Below, piece after piece: positions 1 through 11,900 of a stretch of 64,000 bases of DNA. A model generated the notes under the pieces. That model made no database searches and had not been told where the DNA came from. It worked only from the letters and a program-made list of their open reading frames with translations. The DNA is from Toxonevra muliebris (taxonomy: Eukaryota > Arthropoda > Insecta > Diptera > Pallopteridae): the NCBI GenBank assembly GCA_963691655.1, contig OY829326.1, forward strand, positions 145,656,998 through 145,720,997. The letters are read 5' to 3'. The position numbers and the translations under genes were made by a program. Position 1 is the stretch's first letter; each line of letters opens with the position of its first letter.

Positions 1-696
1 ACCTATTCATTTTTATTACTAAATACACACACATATGCAGCATACATATATGCTTTATAAAAAAAGTATTTGGTGGTGGTTAATAATGTTATGATTTTAC
101 TTTTTCATTATTGTATCGTTTGCAAAATTAACAGTTGAAATAATTCATCAAATAATAGTTTCATATACAAAATAATGTTTTTTTATTAAATATTTAATAC
201 ATGCTAATAAAATATCATATACAAAATATCTATTTATATATATAGTATTTGATGCTCCATTCATTAATAATAAAATAATTTAGATGTTTTACAGCGAAGA
301 GATGGTAAGAAGACATTTTTCTTATTATTATTAATAAAGGTATTTTCGATTTTTCTTCAACACCATAGTTGTTAAAATATTTTGAAATTATAATTTGTTG
401 CGAAAGTTAAGTGCACATGCACTGCATTTCTCTTCGTTCAATTTAAAAAATAAATTTTTTCATAAATTAAAAACATAAAATCTAAGCATATGGCTGCAGT
501 TTACTGCAGATTTATTTATTTTTTGTTTTCTGTTTTTGGTATGCCATTTGTTTTTTTTTGTTCAACAAAATTTTACAACTTTTGGAATTTGTTTGTGTAA
601 AGATTTTTTTTTTTTTTTTTGTTTTTGTCTGAGTAATTAATTAATCCGCATTTATTGTTTTTGTAATACATAATAATATTTGCATAATAGATAATT
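1..696. other. AT-rich 3' flank of Rab35
   Basis: No gene is visible. The stretch is strongly AT-rich with long T runs near 545-625. On the minus strand it lies just downstream of the Rab35 stop codon, so its right part is probably the Rab35 3' UTR and polyadenylation region. Confidence 0.5.
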
Positions 697-3600
697 TCAA
701 CTACAACATTTACTTTTTCGTTTGTTTTTTTGATGCTTTAGGTTAATCGTATCCTTTTGCTGTTCATTTTGCGCATTGCGCAATTTATTTTGCAGCACTT
801 GTCGCGTTATCGAGAGGAACATCTCCTCGACATTGATATTATCTTTGGCAGAAGTCTCGAATAGTTCAATATCCATTTGACGCGCAAAACGTTGCGCATC
901 CTCAGTGATTACAACTTTACGATCGGGATCATCGTTTTTATTGCCAACTAATAGAAAGTTAAAGACAAAAGTAAATCTGTTATTCACGAAAATTTACAAA
1001 AATCACTTTTATTCACTCACCTAACACTTTACACACCACATCGCAATTATTCTGTATCTCATCTAACCATCGCCGTACATTCGCAAACGATTCACCATTC
1101 GTTACATCATAAACGATAATTACCCCGTGAGTTCCACGATAATACGTACTAGTTATAGTACGAAAACGTTCTTGCCCCGCTGTATCCCATATTTGAAGTT
1201 TAACACGCAGTCCATCAATGACAACGGTGCGTATTTTGAAATCGACACCGATTGTTGTTATATAAGTGCCAGCAAATGTGTCATCAGAGAAGCGGATTAA
1301 CAGTGAGGATTTGCCAACGCCTGTGAAGAAGGAAGCAAGAAATTAAATGCATTCACAAACAAAAACAAATATACACAAAATTAAGTTACGAGGGGAAAGA
1401 TTTAACATTGGGAATAGTTAGCTATATGTAGCTGCTTATTTAGTGTCATATGCTCTAAATACTTTCAGCTTTGTCTGCAATTAAAGCGATTAAAACTACA
1501 AATGTATGTGGGATTAGAGTGTGAATGAACACAAACTCTAAAGACGACGGAATTAACGAGAAAGCAGAAACCAAAAATGCAGTTGAATGTTATGACTTTT
1601 CTAATTTATTATTTAATGGAAAATTAGAATTGCATATAACTATTATAAAGATAGGGATGTAACATTCATTGCCGAAAGGTTTATTAAAAAATGTACACAA
1701 TGTTACGATATGGTTTTGCTGTTGTACTTTTCATAAGTAATTATATCCTATGCATTTTGAATTCTCGGAACATTGTAGAAACGTGGCCTTCGCCACTTTA
1801 AAAATAAAGAATACAAGACCAAATACATCTATCGTGACCAGCACTAATGTGTTTTTACACCAAAACGTTGATAAAAATAAAAAAAATTATTACGATTCTG
1901 AATATTTTATTATTGGGAAATTAAAAAAAATATAAAAATAAAACAAAACACATGTGCAGGTATAAAGTGGTAAAACCATTCCATTAGCATCGACTGAAAT
2001 TTTAAGAGTCCTTGATTTGGCTTCTTCGCTTTCACCGAATGTTATTTGTCTCCATAATAGTTTTCCGTAGCCTTTTCATATTCATTAGGGAATTCCCCCA
2101 TTAGGTCCTTCCCGTGAAAAATATAACGAAGTTTATTTTAATAGTGACTCAAAGTCACTGCGTGGGACGAATAGGGTTAAAATCGTAAGGCTGTGGTTAT
2201 GTTGGTGTTCACTGTTCGGCGAACACATCAAATATTACACTCGTGCTCGGTCTAGGTGATTACTTTGAGCTCGTTGCAGAATTGCTTTTGAACAAAATGT
2301 AGTTTTTTTAATACTACTTTGCGCGCAATTGGCATAAAGTTGGCATACAAACTTTAAACAATTTAATCAAAATGGAGAGTGAAATTAACCCTTCGGAGTG
2401 TGCACCACGACAAATTAGTTGCAAACTGTTTAATTTGTGTTTTTCAAATACCAATCACAGTGGAATAACATTTAAAAATAAATACTTAACATATATTTCA
2501 ATATCACTTGAAAGCAATATTTTTTTATTTTTTTATAGTCAATATTATAACTGGCTAAATTGCCGCAGAGCGCCCTCTCATGTAACTTTTCAGAGTGCAC
2601 CCACCGAAGGGTTAATAATATAACTGAATATGTGATAAATTATGTGAATAATGCAATTTTTTAGACCAATAGCCACAGGCTCGTTATAAAAAATGCGAAT
2701 ATGATGTATAAATAAATACTTACTTCAATAGTTTTATAAATAAATTAATATTCACTTTTAAAGGCTAAAAATATTCGCTGTCTTTTTTGCAAATGAAAAT
2801 AAAGCTGTATGCTATTTTTGTAATATTTTACATACAATTTTATTTTTTTATTGTTCCTTTTTATTCATTTCATTTCACCGAACATATCGTGTTCGTTAAG
2901 AGAGTGATTAAAGTGCAACAAAAATTTTATCGTCTGTTCGTCTTTACTTTCAACCGAACACTATATGCTCGGTGTATTGTACTCTGAACACGATATGCTC
3001 GGTATATTGTACACCGAGCACGCCGAGTTTCTAATGTGTCAATGAGCTATTTTATAAAAAAGTATCATTACATACAAAATATTAATAAAATGTAAACAGC
3101 TTGACCGAGCACGGGAGAAAATGTTTTGTGTTCGTCGAACACCGAGCATCAATATATCTCGGCACTAAGCTCCAGACTTGCTCGTACTGGCAATTCTCTG
3201 GCAATCAATAAGAATTGCACAATTTTTATTGTCGAAACTAAATTGGGGCTAAGAGGCAGTAAAAGTAAAACATTTCCTAAAAACGGAAAACTTAAATCTC
3301 TCACCAATTTTTTTTGTTGGCGAGGGAGGGGAGGCGAAAATGAACGAGTCAAAATCGGCTGTACCAACGATTTTACACCGATTTTTGACATTTGCCTTTT
3401 ACATCTCTGTTCCACTCATGTAAAACGAATAACAAAGAAGCAATAGAAATACATAATCGGTTGGTCGAAATTGTTGTGTATAAAATCTGTTGCCAATTGA
3501 ACAAGATAACAAAAGAGAACACATGAAAATTGGTGTGTGTAAAAGCAGACTTTTCAGTCCCGTAAAATCGTCGATACACCGTAATTCTGTTTAGAAAGTT

Positions 3601-5372
3601 CAAGGCTGATAACAATATACAACACTGTTTTTTACCCATCTCCAGAGTGTATGGCTACCAATATTTTTTGGACCGCTGAATCCGAATCTGCCATCGGTTT
3701 TGTGGTAGCAGGTCAGGTTTTATATCTTTTCAAAAAGGCAATTAAATTATCTTTAATTTAAGAGTTTATTTGATTCTGTTCCATTTCTGTCAAAAGTTAT
3801 AGAGATTCGAAGTTTAAATTCTGACAAAAAAAAAAAAACGTTTTTTTTTAATTACCTATTTTTTTTGTAAGTGCTGAAAACGAAATATCCCATCGCTGAA
3901 TTTTTTATGAATCGTAAGCGTAAATTCTTGCGCAAACTTTAAGTACTCAGCGATGGGTTTCCGAACTCTAGTTTGTGAGCTAGAAGCAAAAAACAACGAA
4001 ATGTCATTAGGTACCATCAACTTTGGAGATGGGTATTGCAATTTTTTCCATTTTGTTATAGTGTAATCAAAGAATTCCATTCAAAAAGTTTTCTTGTTCA
4101 ATGCTCGCCCAAAATTTTTTTTAGTAGGTGAGTATGGTTTTTTTTTCTCAATTTACACATTTACGTCACACGAAGACATTTTTATAAGAAATTTAGAAGT
4201 ACATTCGCGGTGCTGGCATACAAAAGAATTTTCCAATTTTTTTAATTCAGTGGTCAACACACAAAATTGTGCTAAAACAATAAAATTTTTTGATAGATTT
4301 TCATTATTCATACTCGACAATCTGAGCTATAGGAAAAATTTCAGGTCAATTACAAGCTCAGTGATGAAAAATCTATCACACCGGACAAAAAGTTATTTTT
4401 TGTCGGTCAGAGTAATAGAATGTCAACAATTTAGCAACTTGGTTAAGTTTTTTTATTGCACATAGAACTAAAGTGGACTAATCAGAAATAGTATATGGTT
4501 AAACATTTTTGAGCATACTTTTTATATAGTAAACTGAACCAATAATTTAATATTACTTCATTGAAATTTACATTACATTTGCCGAAGTTTTGAAAAAATT
4601 TCGAATCATTAAATGCAACAAGCTTAAAAGGGCAAAAAATTTAATCTGAAGTTTTACAAATTAATTTGGTATATTCTTTTACACATATAAGATTTTATAA
4701 ATGGAGTCTTATATCGTTGCGACTTTGTCAAGTAAATAGGAGTTGAATACACGTCGACGACTCATGTATCGCTAAACTCTTCAAGAACACGAAATAATTG
4801 GACAAATCAAAAAGTGCTTTCTATAAATACTTGTGGCTAACATTTAAATGATATCATCTTCACTAATTAATGGAACAAAATGCAAGGGCCAAATGAACTA
4901 AATGAGTTAAAACTAAATCAAATGGAATAATTACTTTTACCCCACCTTGTACGTTATCTACATTTATGAAATTTTCATAGAATTGCAAAATTTGAGTAAT
5001 TTGGAAACTTTTATGTTATTAAATTTTATATAATTACTTCTTGTTTCAACAAAAGCAAAAATATAAGCATAAGTTTTTTAAAATGAAAGAATGCCTCCAA
5101 GCATAAACATTATTAGTCACTTTATCTTTGCAATGACAACTACTTGTTGTTGCCGTGGTGGTGGTTGGTAGGAAGAGAAGGAGGAGAATCAATTTTTTAA
5201 TTCAGATGAAGCTAATTTTAGGAAATCTGGGATGTGTGCATTATTATAAGAACTAAAAAGACAAACGAGCACAAATTTAAAAATGAAAAAAAAAAACAAA
5301 TAAATTCATGAAATACTTACCGCTATCACCGATGATCAGCAATTTGAATAAATGATCAAAACCGCGCGCCAT
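697..5372 (-). CDS. Rab35: Rab35 small GTPase (3 coding exons)
   Basis: Coding exons read on the minus strand are 5321-5372, 1021-1320 and 697-947, giving 603 nt and 200 aa, the usual Rab35 length. The introns are 4000 and 73 nt with GT/AG ends, and the frame is kept across both. The first residues, [18 protein letters not shown], match the Rab35 start. The P-loop GDSGVGKSS spans the first splice. Then come the switch I segment TTIGVDF, WDTAGQE, NKND and ETSAK, the guanine-nucleotide motifs G2 to G5. The C-terminus ends in a basic stretch and KCCS, a double-cysteine geranylgeranylation site. In the known family, Rab35 acts at the plasma membrane and endosomes in endocytic recycling, cytokinesis and actin control. 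The first intron carries repeats described separately. It could be confused with a Rab1/Rab8 relative, but the start and the NKNDD segment favour Rab35. Confidence 0.93.
2200..3150. mobile_element. Inverted-repeat element with CCGAGCA/CCGAACA motifs
   Basis: The left arm (about 2203-2252) and right arm (about 3103-3150) are imperfect inverted repeats. Both carry a GGTGTTC...CGAACAC segment followed by CGTGCTCGGTC. Further copies of the CCGARCA motif lie at about 2878-3030. No transposase frame is visible. It looks like a non-autonomous DNA element of unassigned family, and it contains the piggyBac-like MITE at 2389-2611. The ends are approximate, and no target duplication was recognised. Confidence 0.45.
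2389..2611. mobile_element. piggyBac-like MITE with TTAA target duplications
   Basis: A 223-bp segment is flanked on both sides by TTAA (2385-2388 and 2612-2615). It has inverted ends: CCCTTCGGAGTGTGCAC on the left, and on the right the complement of CCCTTCGGTGGGTGCAC. TTAA duplication with CCC-type ends is the hallmark of piggyBac transposons. It is too short to encode a transposase, so it is non-autonomous. It sits in Rab35 intron 1. Confidence 0.75.
3151..5320. other. Remainder of Rab35 intron 1
   Basis: No further coding exon, RNA gene or clear transposon end was recognised here. The short open frames at 3126-4465 lack recognisable motifs and cross homopolymers. I treat the stretch as intron. 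Confidence 0.5.
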
Positions 5373-6508
5373 ATCAATGGAATGCAATTTCCTATTTTTC
5401 TTCTTTTTTGTAAAACAAATGAAAAAAAATTTCAAATTTACTAGTGCTTGAATAATTAGCGTTTAGCTTTTTGACTTGCTGCTAATGCTGGCTTCCTTGC
5501 ACTGATAAGAAACGGCAAAGTGAGCGAGTCTCACTTTTACGCCCGTTTTTGCTTGCTTTTGTTATTCAATTGGTGTTGTTTCTTTTAGAATTCTTAGTAG
5601 AGAAGAATGAAAGCAAGCGGGCAAAGAATTAGATTTATCAGAAGTGATATGTTGAAGTAGGCAACAACAGCGACCGTGATGGTATGCTGTTGCTGAAATT
5701 ATGATTTTTGCTGGGGCGGGGGCACCTACGATGCTAGTGGTGACGTTGCGTACACAATGACGATGAGAGTTGGTAATTTTTAGTGATAGTGCAGTTATTA
5801 ATGAACGTGTGAATGTCGTGTTTAGCATTCGGCAATTAACTCGATTTTTAACAATTTTAAATTTTTGCTTTTTGTTTTATAATTTTGATGTCAAATGACC
5901 AATGCCGTTTGTCCCCTACTCCACTGTCTGCCGTCTTCCACATATACTATTCTCTGCTTATTTCCACTTCTCACTACTTTACTCCCTCTTTCTATGTTCT
6001 TCACACACACTAATTTTCCACAAGACTTTTTAAGTTTCGTTGATTGTATTTTTTTTATATACGTTTTACTTTAAATGTAGCAACGAGCATTTATCGCTGA
6101 AGTTTTAAGTTTTGGAGATATATTTTAAATTCTCATTATTAAAATTGGAATTTAATTCAAACGCGACGTCCTCCAGCGATTAATTTGCTTTTTTTTGTCC
6201 ACTTTTTCTCCTGTGATGACGGATGATTTTAATTTGTAATAGATTATAGTATTTATTGAGGTGACCAGGTGTTTTTTTTTGTTATTGATTGCGTGTATAA
6301 AATTTACACAACTTTTTCCTCAAAAACAGAACATTTTGTGTGAGAAAAATAACTACAACTCCTTAAAATTATAACGCTATCAACTGCGTGTGGAAAATCA
6401 TACATACTATTAACATACATATTTTACTTTTTATAGTTTAATATTATTTCAATAATTCAATAATCCATTATTGTAATTCAAAATTATAATCGTGTAAGGG
6501 CGATGTTA
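5373..6508. promoter_or_regulatory. Upstream region of Rab35
   Basis: This lies 5' of the Rab35 start codon (ATG at 5370-5372 on the minus strand) and should hold its 5' UTR and promoter. No TATA box was recognised. No other gene is visible. Confidence 0.35.
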
Positions 6509-6830
6509 AGGCTCTGGCACATGAAGTCCGTTGTGTACGTGAGAGCGAAGTATACAACTGACACGGAGTAAGCGAAGGAGAGAGGTGACATAAAGCATAC
6601 GTTGCCAACGGACACACAATCATACATATCAAACACAAAATAAATAAGCTGATAGCTGCAACACTCTCAACCCTCTCTCAATGTACGGCAAAGTTGAGAG
6701 TTGCCCAACTTTTTACCTTACTTCAACGTATACGTTGTTTATGGGCCACACTATATACGATTTCATATATTTTATAGTAGTTGTCAGTTGTATACTTTGC
6801 TCTCACGACGGACACTATGTGCCAAAGCCT
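6509..6830. mobile_element. PIF/Harbinger-like MITE, TTA target duplication
   Basis: The arms 6509-6562 and 6783-6830 are inverted repeats of about 50 bp. The outer sequence is AGGCTCTGGCACAT on the left, and AGGCTTTGGCACAT when the right arm is read inverted. Both ends are flanked by TTA (6506-6508 and 6831-6833), fitting the 3-bp TWA duplications of PIF/Harbinger. It is 322 bp long and non-coding. The family assignment rests on the duplication size only. Confidence 0.65.
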
Positions 6831-6833
6831 TTA

Positions 6834-7436
6834 TGCAGAAGGTCAAATGATCGACAGTCACGTCACTTTTTACGCTCTCCCTTTGATTTTTCAACTCTGT
6901 GCTCAAAGTATGCTATGCAAACGGTCATTCGATCGTCGGTCACTAGTACGTTTTAGTTCTTTTTTGCTACTATTTTATTGGGAATTTATAGTTATTAAAG
7001 CAGTAACATTAGGTTGCTACTATCAACACTTTTATTTATTTTTTATTAAAATTGGTTTAGAGGCGCTAAAATTTGCATATGCGAAAAAAAGTTATATTTT
7101 GGAAGGACAAACACAGACAAGTTATAAGGAAGTGCTTAAAAATATATATTTCTGAATTAAATTATAATAATTCATGACAAATACTTACATATTCGATTTT
7201 ATTTGCAAGTATAACTATTAAAAATGTATATTTTTATATATTTACTTCAATTTTTTTTTATTTCGTGAAAAACTAAAGCAAATATAAACGTAAACAAATG
7301 TTAGTGTTACTATTAAGCATTTTTTCTTGTTTTTTGCATACAATTTTACCAAAAGTGTACTATTTTGCTCCTAAAATTGAATTATTGCTAATAATTTTAC
7401 AAAGCCAAATAATTTGGTGACCGTGGTGGTCAAATT
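6834..7436. other. Intergenic, nothing recognised
   Basis: AT-rich spacer. The open frame at 6781-7155 begins inside the MITE arm and shows no domain. Confidence 0.4.
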
Positions 7437-7664
7437 TTACTCTCCCGCTCTCTCTCTCTCAAACTTTCGTTTTATATTGAAGCAAAAACAACTCGTGCTC
7501 ATGACGTGACCGTCTGCATAACGGGACACTAATAAGAGATTTTTAATTAATTTTTTAAAGACAACGATATTATCACATATTTTTTCATTTTCTGGTAACG
7601 TATTATATAACCTTATACCATAGCTTGGTATGGATCTTGTTCTTTTTCCAGTTCTAAACAACAT
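7437..7664 (-). pseudogene. LINE fragment, C-terminal tail of reverse transcriptase ORF
   Basis: The minus-strand translation contains TRSIPSYGIRLYNTLPENEK followed by FKKLIKNLLL. This resembles the end of many non-LTR retrotransposon ORF2 proteins, which run from a conserved G-x-LYN-LP segment to FKK-x-LK-x-LL. No polymerase motif is left. It is a 5'-truncated remnant, oriented opposite to the LINE piece at 7770-8525. Confidence 0.5.
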
Positions 7665-7769
7665 GGATCTAATATTTATTATATTTCGGGAACTATGTAA
7701 TTGGTTTTCTGTGAGATCTAAATCTAATGTTATTTAAATTGATCTTAGGACATATTTAGCCGTCTCATA

Positions 7770-8525
7770 TAAAATGTGACTATAACAATTAATAAGGCTC
7801 GAAAAGCAAAATTTGCAATTAATCGTATTTTAACTAACCGTTACATAAACACGAGAATTAAGACTGGCACTTATAAATTATATATACGACCCATCCTTAC
7901 ATATGCTGCCCCTGTTTGGTGTTTACAACCCTTTGTTAGTTCACATCAGATGGAATTAATGAGAACGTTTGAACGTGGTTGTCTCCGTTTCACCACAAAT
8001 ACTAAAAGAGAAATTGGTTAATATAAATATGGCGAAATTTCTGAAATATATTCCGCAGCAAAGTGTACGAGAATGGATCGCTTCGAGCGTACCGACACTA
8101 TAATTTTTTCAACAAATGCACAAACTTTGAACTTATTAAAATTAGGGATATCATACATTACCCAAATCTGATAAGTGGTAAATACACAATGATTACATAC
8201 ATTCATGATTTACATGAATCGGGACAATTGGTGTTAAATGACAAAATTTTTTATTTTTCACACTAGAAACAATCATGAAAACGGACTAGTGTATAACACC
8301 GGACAATAGACAATATTTAATTAATTAATTCTTTTAACTTTTCTCACATGTACCGTATCAATTTCGTTTAAGTATTATGGTTTTCCTTTATTTTTTACCT
8401 TTTTAATATTTTACCCATGAACTAAAATTTACCCTTTTTAATTTTGTACTTAGATAAGTTAACTAAGCATTCATATAAATTGTATCCCGTTTATTGGATA
8501 AATAAATAAACATTTAAACAAACAA
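7770..8525 (+). mobile_element. 3' fragment of a LINE (Jockey/I-like)
   Basis: Frame 7776-8021 encodes TYKLYIRPILTYAAPVWC, typical of the region just after the reverse transcriptase domain of Jockey/I-type LINEs. Frames further on are broken by a stop at about 8020. The segment ends at about 8490-8525 in an A-rich tail of ATAAATAAATAAA type, as LINE 3' ends do. It is 5'-truncated and inactive. Confidence 0.65.
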
Positions 8526-8995
8526 AACATTAGCCATCTAAACTAGGCCAACGAAATGAACGCCTAGCGTGAAATGAACGGTTAACAAACACACGTTTTT
8601 GAGAAAACCCTAGCGAACGAGACATCTCTCATTCGTGTTTGTTTGAGAATTTCGTACGAATACCCCGTTGGACTGTGTTTCAAGGGAAACAAATTTTTTG
8701 TCAGAAATTATTAATCTTACAGTTGCAGCTGGCAACTATGGATTCAATGTCTTACTTAAAAATCTATTACAATTTCCAATGAAGAAAACTGCTCAAAAAG
8801 AAATGCCAAAACTTATTTCGTCTACCAGAAAAGCGGTCTGGTGCGGCATCTTTAATATAAAAAAAGATTTATTTAATTTTTTAAATAAAAGTATATTAAA
8901 AGTAAAAACCGAAGTGGTGAAAGTAGAACTAACTCGGACCGTTCTGTGCGAAAAGAAGTTTAACTCAAAAGAATCAAATTGAAAACGTAAACAAG
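8526..8995 (+). promoter_or_regulatory. su(f) upstream region
   Basis: This interval separates the LINE tail from the su(f) start codon. It should carry the promoter and 5' UTR of su(f). The open frame 8668-8982 has no recognisable domain and ends 13 bases before the su(f) ATG, so I do not call it a gene. No TATA box was seen. Confidence 0.35.
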
Positions 8996-11900
8996 ATGTC
9001 TGTGCGAGATCAAATAAAAATTGATATTGTAAGTAGAAAATTTGCCAGGAATATAAAATATTTAACAATCAACACATTTTTACAGGAATGGGGACACGAG
9101 CGTTTGGTACGCGCACAACAAGTAGTGGAGATGCGTCCTTACGACATTGAATCCTGGTCGGTGTTGTTGCGAGAGGCACAAACTCGCCCTGTGAACGACG
9201 TACGCACGCTGTACGAATCGCTGGTGAATGTTTTTCCTACGACGGCGCGTTACTGGAAGATCTACATTGAGCAGGAGATGAAAGGACGCAATTTTGAGCG
9301 TGTTGAAAAGCTTTTTCAACGTTCCTTGGTAAAAATCTTAAATATTGATTTGTGGAAACTTTATTTGACATACGTTAAAGAAACAAAAGCCGGTTTAAGT
9401 ACACACAAGTAAGTACGGAAACATTTTGAAATGCTAATATTATAAAATGATTTAATTTTATGGTATTTGAATAGAGAAAAATTGGCCCAAGCTTATGATT
9501 TTGCACTGGAAAAAATTGGCATGGATCTGCATTCATTCTCTATATGGCAAGATTATATAAACTTTCTGCGTAGTGTAGAAGCTGTCGGCAGTTATGCCGA
9601 AAATCAAAAGATTACTGCAGTACGACGTGTCTTCCAAAAGGCCGTCGTTACACCGATAATTGGAATTGAGCAACTGTGGAAGGACTATATTGCATTTGAG
9701 CACAATATTAATCCAATTATTTCTGAGAAAATGAGTCTGGAGCGCTCAAAGTAAGTATTCAAAGTTCAAATTGCATGTTTGATTGCATGATTTTATTCAA
9801 TACACTTTTCCAGAGACTATATGAATGCGAGACGTGTTGCTAAAGAGTTGGAAATAATAACAAAAGGCCTAAATCGTAATTTGCCGGCAGTACCACCTAC
9901 ATTATCAAAAGAGGAAATGAAGCAGGTACATCAAAATTAATATCTCTTTTGTTATACTGAACTTAGTTTAACGTACAATATTTTAAATTTTTCATACAAA
10001 TAGGTTGAACTTTGGAAGAAATTCATTAGTTTTGAAAAATCCAATCCACTCCGGACGGAAGATACAGCATTGATAACTCGACGCGTTATGTTCGCTACGG
10101 AACAGTGTCTGCTCGTGCTCACACATCATCCTGCAGTGTGGCACCAGGCGGCACAATTTCTTGATCAAAGCGCTAAAGTTTTGGCAGAAAAAGGAGTGCG
10201 TATAGTGTTGCTATTATTTTTAATAGAATTTCTTAAATTTCACAGTTACGCAAAAGACAAAATCTTTACTATCACGCTAACGGTGCATTTCATCAGCGAA
10301 CTGGCTGCTGCTATTACAATTGATAATATTGCAAATGACCATTTCGTAAACGTAAAGCAAATAAAACGTTGCTGCGCGCTACATAAAGCAAAACACAAAT
10401 CACTCAAAAGCTCTTCTTTTATTTATTCAAGAAAACAAAAATGATGCATTGTTGTATTGTTGCATTTGCATGAAAATATAAAATGTATTTTAAACCTTTT
10501 TTTATATTTTATCAACCTACAACCTAAATATCTACATTTATGAAATTTGCATTGAAATTCTGAATGCAAAACATACAAATGCAATGATGCTTCTAAATAG
10601 CATCGCCTTTTTACTGTGTACTTTTTTATATGTATATTTTTATTATTTTCTGAATTGCCAGTTTTTACTATAAAACTAACATGAACATACTTTGGTTTCT
10701 CTTGGATTTAGGACACACAAGCTGCTAAGATTTTCGGTGATGAGTGTGCTAATATATTGGAACGTTCGATTAATGGTGTACTTAATAAAAATGCCTTGCT
10801 GTATTTTGCGTACGCTGATTTTGAAGAGGGACGCATGAAGTATGATAAAGTGCACGCTATGTACAATAAATTGTTATCAATACCGGATATTGATCCGTCA
10901 CTGGTGAGTTTAATCAATAAAAGTTGGTTGTTTTTACTAGCCAACTTAATTAGTGTTAGTTTCAATTGAGCTAATAATTAAATGATCAAAAGTGTAATGC
11001 GTTAAAGTAGCGTAAAATATTTTTTGTTTTGATCAAATCGGCTAAATCTGGTACAGTTTTATTTCTTTTTTGTGCTAATAATGTTTTTCAAGGTTAAACC
11101 CCGTTTTTTTTAACACTTCGTGTGGCGCCATATAAAATATATACATTAGCAGGATTCCAACAAATAATAAATATCTAGGGATATGAAATAAATTTGTGAA
11201 ACCCGTTTAATATGGTAAAATATTTTTTATTACCCATAATTATCCTCCAGCGACAATACAAAGTAAGAACTGAAAGACCATAGAATTGTTTTTGTAATAT
11301 TAAAAGGAAGAGAGAAAATTTACACTTAAAAACAGAAAATTGCATTTATTGTTGGTGTGTTCGTCGTTATACATCGTCTCCACGAGCAATAATTCATTGG
11401 ATGAAATTAAAAATTTGTTGTTGTTTCCCATATAAAATGAAAAAACAACAAACAAAATTTTTGTATTTTATACGGGAAACAACAACAAATTTTTAATTTA
11501 TTGCTCGAGGAGACGGGGGGTAACGGGTATTTCCAACGACAATGCGTGCGCAACAAAATAAAAAATATTCCTTATTCACACATAAAATGATAGTTTTGTT
11601 GTTTTGATGTAAGGTTAATTTTTTTTTTTACAAACAAGAGAATTCGCTTCTGTGAAGTATGTGGGAAATGATTTTTATGTTAGAAAATGCTTACATATTG
11701 TGTAATAAATGTAATACATATATTTTTATTGAATAGAAGTTTTCAATAAACATTAAATATTATATAAAAATGATATGAAATAAAAACACTGTACATTTCA
11801 ATGGTCGCTGGCACTAGTGATGTAGTTTGCAGCGGAATAGCAGTGTTGGTTCCCTAGAAAATCGCTAGTTCGGAACTAGCTACATCAACTGCAGGGTAAC

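Noticed and set aside
4094..4465. 123-codon frame in Rab35 intron 1
   Set aside because: Phe/Ser-rich translation across homopolymers with no motif. A chance frame in AT-rich DNA.
8668..8982. 104-codon frame just upstream of su(f)
   Set aside because: No domain or splice link, and it ends 13 bases before the su(f) ATG. More likely 5' UTR or spacer.
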